Below are positions 4,976-7,327 of a stretch of 7,327 nt of DNA, in pieces. Source of the DNA: Acidimicrobiales bacterium (GTDB lineage: Bacteria > Actinomycetota > Acidimicrobiia > Acidimicrobiales > SZUA-35); contig JABDJU010000138.1 of the NCBI GenBank assembly GCA_013003325.1, positions 1 through 7,327 of the forward strand, read 5' to 3'. The notes beneath the pieces were generated by a model. That model did no database searches. It was not told the DNA's origin and saw nothing but the letters and a program-made list of their open reading frames with translations. Each line of letters begins with the position of its first letter. The stretch's first letter is position 1. The position numbers were made by a program, and so were the translations under genes.

Positions 4976-7255
4976 TCATCGCACCCTGACCCGGACGGTG
5001 GGGCGAAGCAGTCGGCGGGGATCAGCGTCATGCCACCACCTGGCAACAGGGGATTTGGCGCCGCGAAAAGCCTGCACCACCTGGTCGCTCGCTGCTTCGG
5101 CGGTTTTGGCCTGCTCAACCGACACTACTTCGGGTGCGTATCGGGCGGTTGTGACGATCGGCGCCAGATCGCTGAACGGCAGATGAGAGAAACGGGTCTG
5201 CGATCCCAGACGTTCACAGAAATCGGTGCGGGTCTCGCTCGCGTCGCGCAGGATCCCGTGGTGGTGTTCGAGGGCCTCAGCGATCTCCGCCCAGGCGGTG
5301 TCGACCCTGTCGGCGGGGGAGTGGGCATTGTTCCGTCGTCGGGCAACCCGTGCTCTCTGGAGGGCGGGCAGCCCGACCGCAGCGATCAAGCTGAGCGCAA
5401 GAACTAGAACAAGTCTGCCCGAAACCGGCCCTCCTCCGTCACCCCCATCGGTGCCGCCGCCCGGCGTACCGAACGCTGGATCATCCAGCGGGAGGGTGTT
5501 TCCGGGCGTCGTTTGGTCGGGGCCTTCACCAGGAATCGTGGTGGTGGTCGATTCGAACGGGTTGTCGGGCTGGGTGGGCTCGTCTTGCTGAGCCTCGACG
5601 TCGCTGTACCCCTCCGCCGCCGGCGAACCGCGCTGAGGGGTCGGCTCGAACGACACCCACCCCAGTTCGTCGAAATACACCTCGGGCCATGCGTGGGTGT
5701 GCCGCCCGGTGATCTGATAGGTGCCTGGCTCGCCGCTCAGCGGCTGACCCCATGTGAACCCGACCGCCACCCGAGACGGGATGCCCAACGCTCGGGCCAT
5801 CAGCGCAAAGGTGCCGGAGAACTGCTGACAGAAACCGACCCGCTCGTTGAGGAACTGCTCGGTCGGGTCACCTCGGCGGGGCGACAGGCTGACCGAATAG
5901 TCGAACCCTCGGAAGAACTTCTCCAGAAGGATCAACCGGTCGTAGTCGGTGGCGGCGCCTTCGGTGAGCTCGCGAGCTCGTTGAGCGACGACGGGGGAGA
6001 CCTCGTCGGGAACGTCGAGATAGCGTCGCTGGACCGCCGGGGTGCCGTTGGTGGTGGCGGCCCGGAGCTCTTCGGTGGTGTAGAGGGGAACGACAGAGTC
6101 GACCACGTACTCGAGATCGGTCGCTTCGCCCTCCGATTCGTCGACGATCAGCGAGCCGGTGTCGGCGATCCAGTTGACCCCCGTTTCGGAATCGATGCGG
6201 GTCGGAGCGAATGCGGCGGGCAGCCAGTCGCCTCCGAGCGCTTGCACCTCGAACTCTTGGGTGACCAGCTCGGTGGTGCCGGCCCGGGGCCGCTGGCCGG
6301 GAAGGTCACCGTCTTCATCGCTGGATTCTTGACCCTTTGCGAGCCACTGGCCGTTCTCGTACGTGTCGAGCCCGGCCAGGCGATAGTACGAGGGGCGGCT
6401 GGTGGTGACCTTGAAGAGGTCGACATCGGTCTGGTTCACGAGCCTCGAGCCGATGTTCACGAACGGGCTGATCACGACCCGGGTCGGGTCTCCGTTGTTC
6501 CGCCAGTCAAGCAGTTCGGATTCACCGGCCCCGGGCAGGAGCGGGCCGCCGACAAGGCCGAGAGCAACCGCCACCGCCCCAAATCCGGCGGCTCCGGTGG
6601 CGATGCGGGATGGGCCTCGCTGGCGGTCGGCGGTGAGCCACAGGTTGAGGCGCTCGCGAGCCAGCCGGTTGGCGACTTTCCACAGAACGACGGCCCCTCC
6701 GAAGATCGCCGTCGTCGTGATGCGGTGTTGGCCCGAGCCGATGACCGAGGAGAACACGAAGAGCAGTCCGGCCGGCAGGACTGGCTCGAAAGCGAGCCGC
6801 AGGCGTAGCGCCGCCCAGTCGACGATGAACGCAGCGATCCACGCTCCGGCGACCGCGGCGGCGATGAACCCGTCGATCCCGGTGACCGGGGCTCGTTGGC
6901 TCTGGAACTCGTCGAGTGTCTCGTCGAGCACCAGGCGCAGCGCCTCGCGGGTCTCCTCGGTTGGAATCAAGCCGAGTCTGGCCGTCTCGGGCGCAAGCCA
7001 GTTCATGAGCCCGGCCGCCAACACGAGCAGGGTGATCGGACCGGCCACGATCAGGGGAACCCTGGCATACCGGAGCGCCATCGCCAGCAGGGACGAGGCC
7101 AGGCCGGCCGCCGCGATGGGGACGACATCGGCGCTGTCTTCGAAGATCCGGATGAAGCCGAGCGCGGCCGCAGGTACGAGCAGAAGCGCAGCGATCTCCG
7201 AGAGCAGCGGCCATCGTCGAAGCTGGGCGGTCGTTGCGTTCCTGGCGTCACTCAT
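4976..7255 (-). CDS. TgpA-type membrane transglutaminase-like protein (DUF3488, transglutaminase core, C-terminal DUF4129-like)
   Basis: This 759-aa membrane protein has about seven N-terminal helices (18-35, 44-61, 67-88, 127-147, 155-173, 179-196, 218-239), matching the DUF3488 region. A large extracytoplasmic part follows (about 240-612) and carries the transglutaminase core. Catalytic Cys476 lies in GFCQQFSGTFALMARALG, His521 in GRHTHAWPEVYFD, and the third position is Glu537 in WVSFEPTP. A Thr/Pro/Gly linker (about 550-612) leads to a last helix (613-632) and a cytoplasmic tail (633-759) resembling DUF4129. Such proteins may act as proteases or cross-linking enzymes at the envelope; the substrate is unknown. 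They usually sit beside DUF58 and MoxR-ATPase genes. The ATG at 7255 overlaps the upstream gene's stop (ATGA), which favours it over the ATG at 7300, 15 codons further upstream. Confidence 0.93.
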   Translation of the reverse strand: MSDARNATTAQLRRWPLLSEIAALLLVPAAALGFIRIFEDSADVVPIAAAGLASSLLAMALRYARVPLIVAGPITLLVLAAGLMNWLAPETARLGLIPTEETREALRLVLDETLDEFQSQRAPVTGIDGFIAAAVAGAWIAAFIVDWAALRLRLAFEPVLPAGLLFVFSSVIGSGQHRITTTAIFGGAVVLWKVANRLARERLNLWLTADRQRGPSRIATGAAGFGAVAVALGLVGGPLLPGAGESELLDWRNNGDPTRVVISPFVNIGSRLVNQTDVDLFKVTTSRPSYYRLAGLDTYENGQWLAKGQESSDEDGDLPGQRPRAGTTELVTQEFEVQALGGDWLPAAFAPTRIDSETGVNWIADTGSLIVDESEGEATDLEYVVDSVVPLYTTEELRAATTNGTPAVQRRYLDVPDEVSPVVAQRARELTEGAATDYDRLILLEKFFRGFDYSVSLSPRRGDPTEQFLNERVGFCQQFSGTFALMARALGIPSRVAVGFTWGQPLSGEPGTYQITGRHTHAWPEVYFDELGWVSFEPTPQRGSPAAEGYSDVEAQQDEPTQPDNPFESTTTTIPGEGPDQTTPGNTLPLDDPAFGTPGGGTDGGDGGGPVSGRLVLVLALSLIAAVGLPALQRARVARRRNNAHSPADRVDTAWAEIAEALEHHHGILRDASETRTDFCERLGSQTRFSHLPFSDLAPIVTTARYAPEVVSVEQAKTAEAASDQVVQAFRGAKSPVARWWHDADPRRLLRPTVRVRVR

Positions 7256-7327
7256 GAGAACACCGCCGTACCAGCGGGTTGATTCAACGCTTGGTGCCAT
7301 TCGACCACCGGGTCGGCCGTTCCGTCG
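7252..7327 (-). CDS. C-terminal end of an upstream gene (possibly DUF58 protein), partial
   Basis: The last 24 codons of a minus-strand gene are visible, including DPVVEWHQALNQPAG and ending TAVFS, with the TGA at 7254-7252 sharing bases with the transglutaminase ATG (ATGA). This frame is open to the window edge; one other frame stops within the region and the remaining one is that of the transglutaminase. TgpA-type genes are usually preceded by a DUF58 gene, so that identity is likely from context. Too little is visible to show it from sequence. Confidence 0.55.
   Translation of the reverse strand, partial: DGTADPVVEWHQALNQPAGTAVFS

Noticed and set aside
5966..5979. 14-bp perfect palindrome GAGCTCGCGAGCTC in the transglutaminase gene
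   Set aside because: It is GC-rich, encodes an ordinary ARELT stretch and lies deep inside a gene, so chance explains it well enough.
5513..6808. Long open frame of 431 codons on the plus strand
   Set aside because: It lies wholly antisense to the transglutaminase gene, whose domains and catalytic motifs are clear. The product is low-complexity Gly/Arg/Val-rich and matches nothing; long antisense frames are expected at high GC.
7256..7300. Transglutaminase start at the ATG at 7300
   Set aside because: The ATG at 7255 overlaps the stop of an open upstream frame (ATGA). The 15 extra residues do not look like a membrane-protein N-terminus, although they are not impossible.
1..7327. A new defence, mobile or biosynthetic system
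   Set aside because: I looked for transposases, integrases, nucleases, toxin-antitoxin pairs, repeat arrays, tRNA-linked insertions and modular synthases and saw none. The genes are typical actinobacterial core functions.

Overview
The window is GC-rich, and every convincing gene reads leftward on the minus strand. The pieces point to a high-GC actinobacterium: an MtrA/MtrB-like two-component pair followed by a GerMN lipoprotein, a DUF3040 membrane protein, a DUF3488/transglutaminase (TgpA-type) membrane protein, and a group-III phosphofructokinase whose N-terminus resembles the Amycolatopsis PPi enzyme. A deep-branching lineage such as Acidimicrobiia would fit, but that is an impression from gene content and spacer composition, not a demonstrated assignment.

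Layout in the direction of transcription (right to left): (1) the last 24 codons of an upstream gene (7252-7327), probably the DUF58 partner of the transglutaminase; (2) a 759-aa polytopic transglutaminase-like protein (7255-4976) joined to it by an ATGA stop/start overlap; (3) a 111-nt spacer with a small hairpin; (4) a DUF3040 protein (4864-4514); (5) an unrecognised 118-aa two-helix membrane protein (4478-4122); (6) an inositol-monophosphatase family phosphatase (4125-3349) joined to the previous gene by another ATGA; (7) a terminator-like hairpin; (8) an OmpR-family response regulator (3283-2600); (9) its sensor kinase (2622-1177), overlapping it by 23 nt and starting at TTG; (10) a 137-nt spacer packed with GAGCG repeats and bounded by a 14-bp direct repeat; (11) a GerMN-domain lipoprotein (1038-364); (12) a short spacer with a probable leaderless promoter; (13) the first 103 codons of 6-phosphofructokinase (309-1, cut by the window edge).

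How the genes may work together: regulator, kinase and lipoprotein keep the mtrA-mtrB-lpqB gene order known from actinobacteria, where the system senses and controls cell-envelope and division functions. The lipoprotein here is far shorter than classical LpqB and keeps only the GerMN part. Upstream lies an envelope-facing module (transglutaminase, DUF3040, small membrane protein), so the stretch from 7327 to 364 reads as a cell-envelope and signalling neighbourhood. The phosphofructokinase looks like an independently transcribed metabolic gene.

I found no tRNA, rRNA, CRISPR array, transposase, phage gene or defence system. The window is largely ordinary core genome. The most notable points are the reduced LpqB-like lipoprotein, the direct-repeat-bounded spacer in front of it, and the leaderless-type promoter of the phosphofructokinase.
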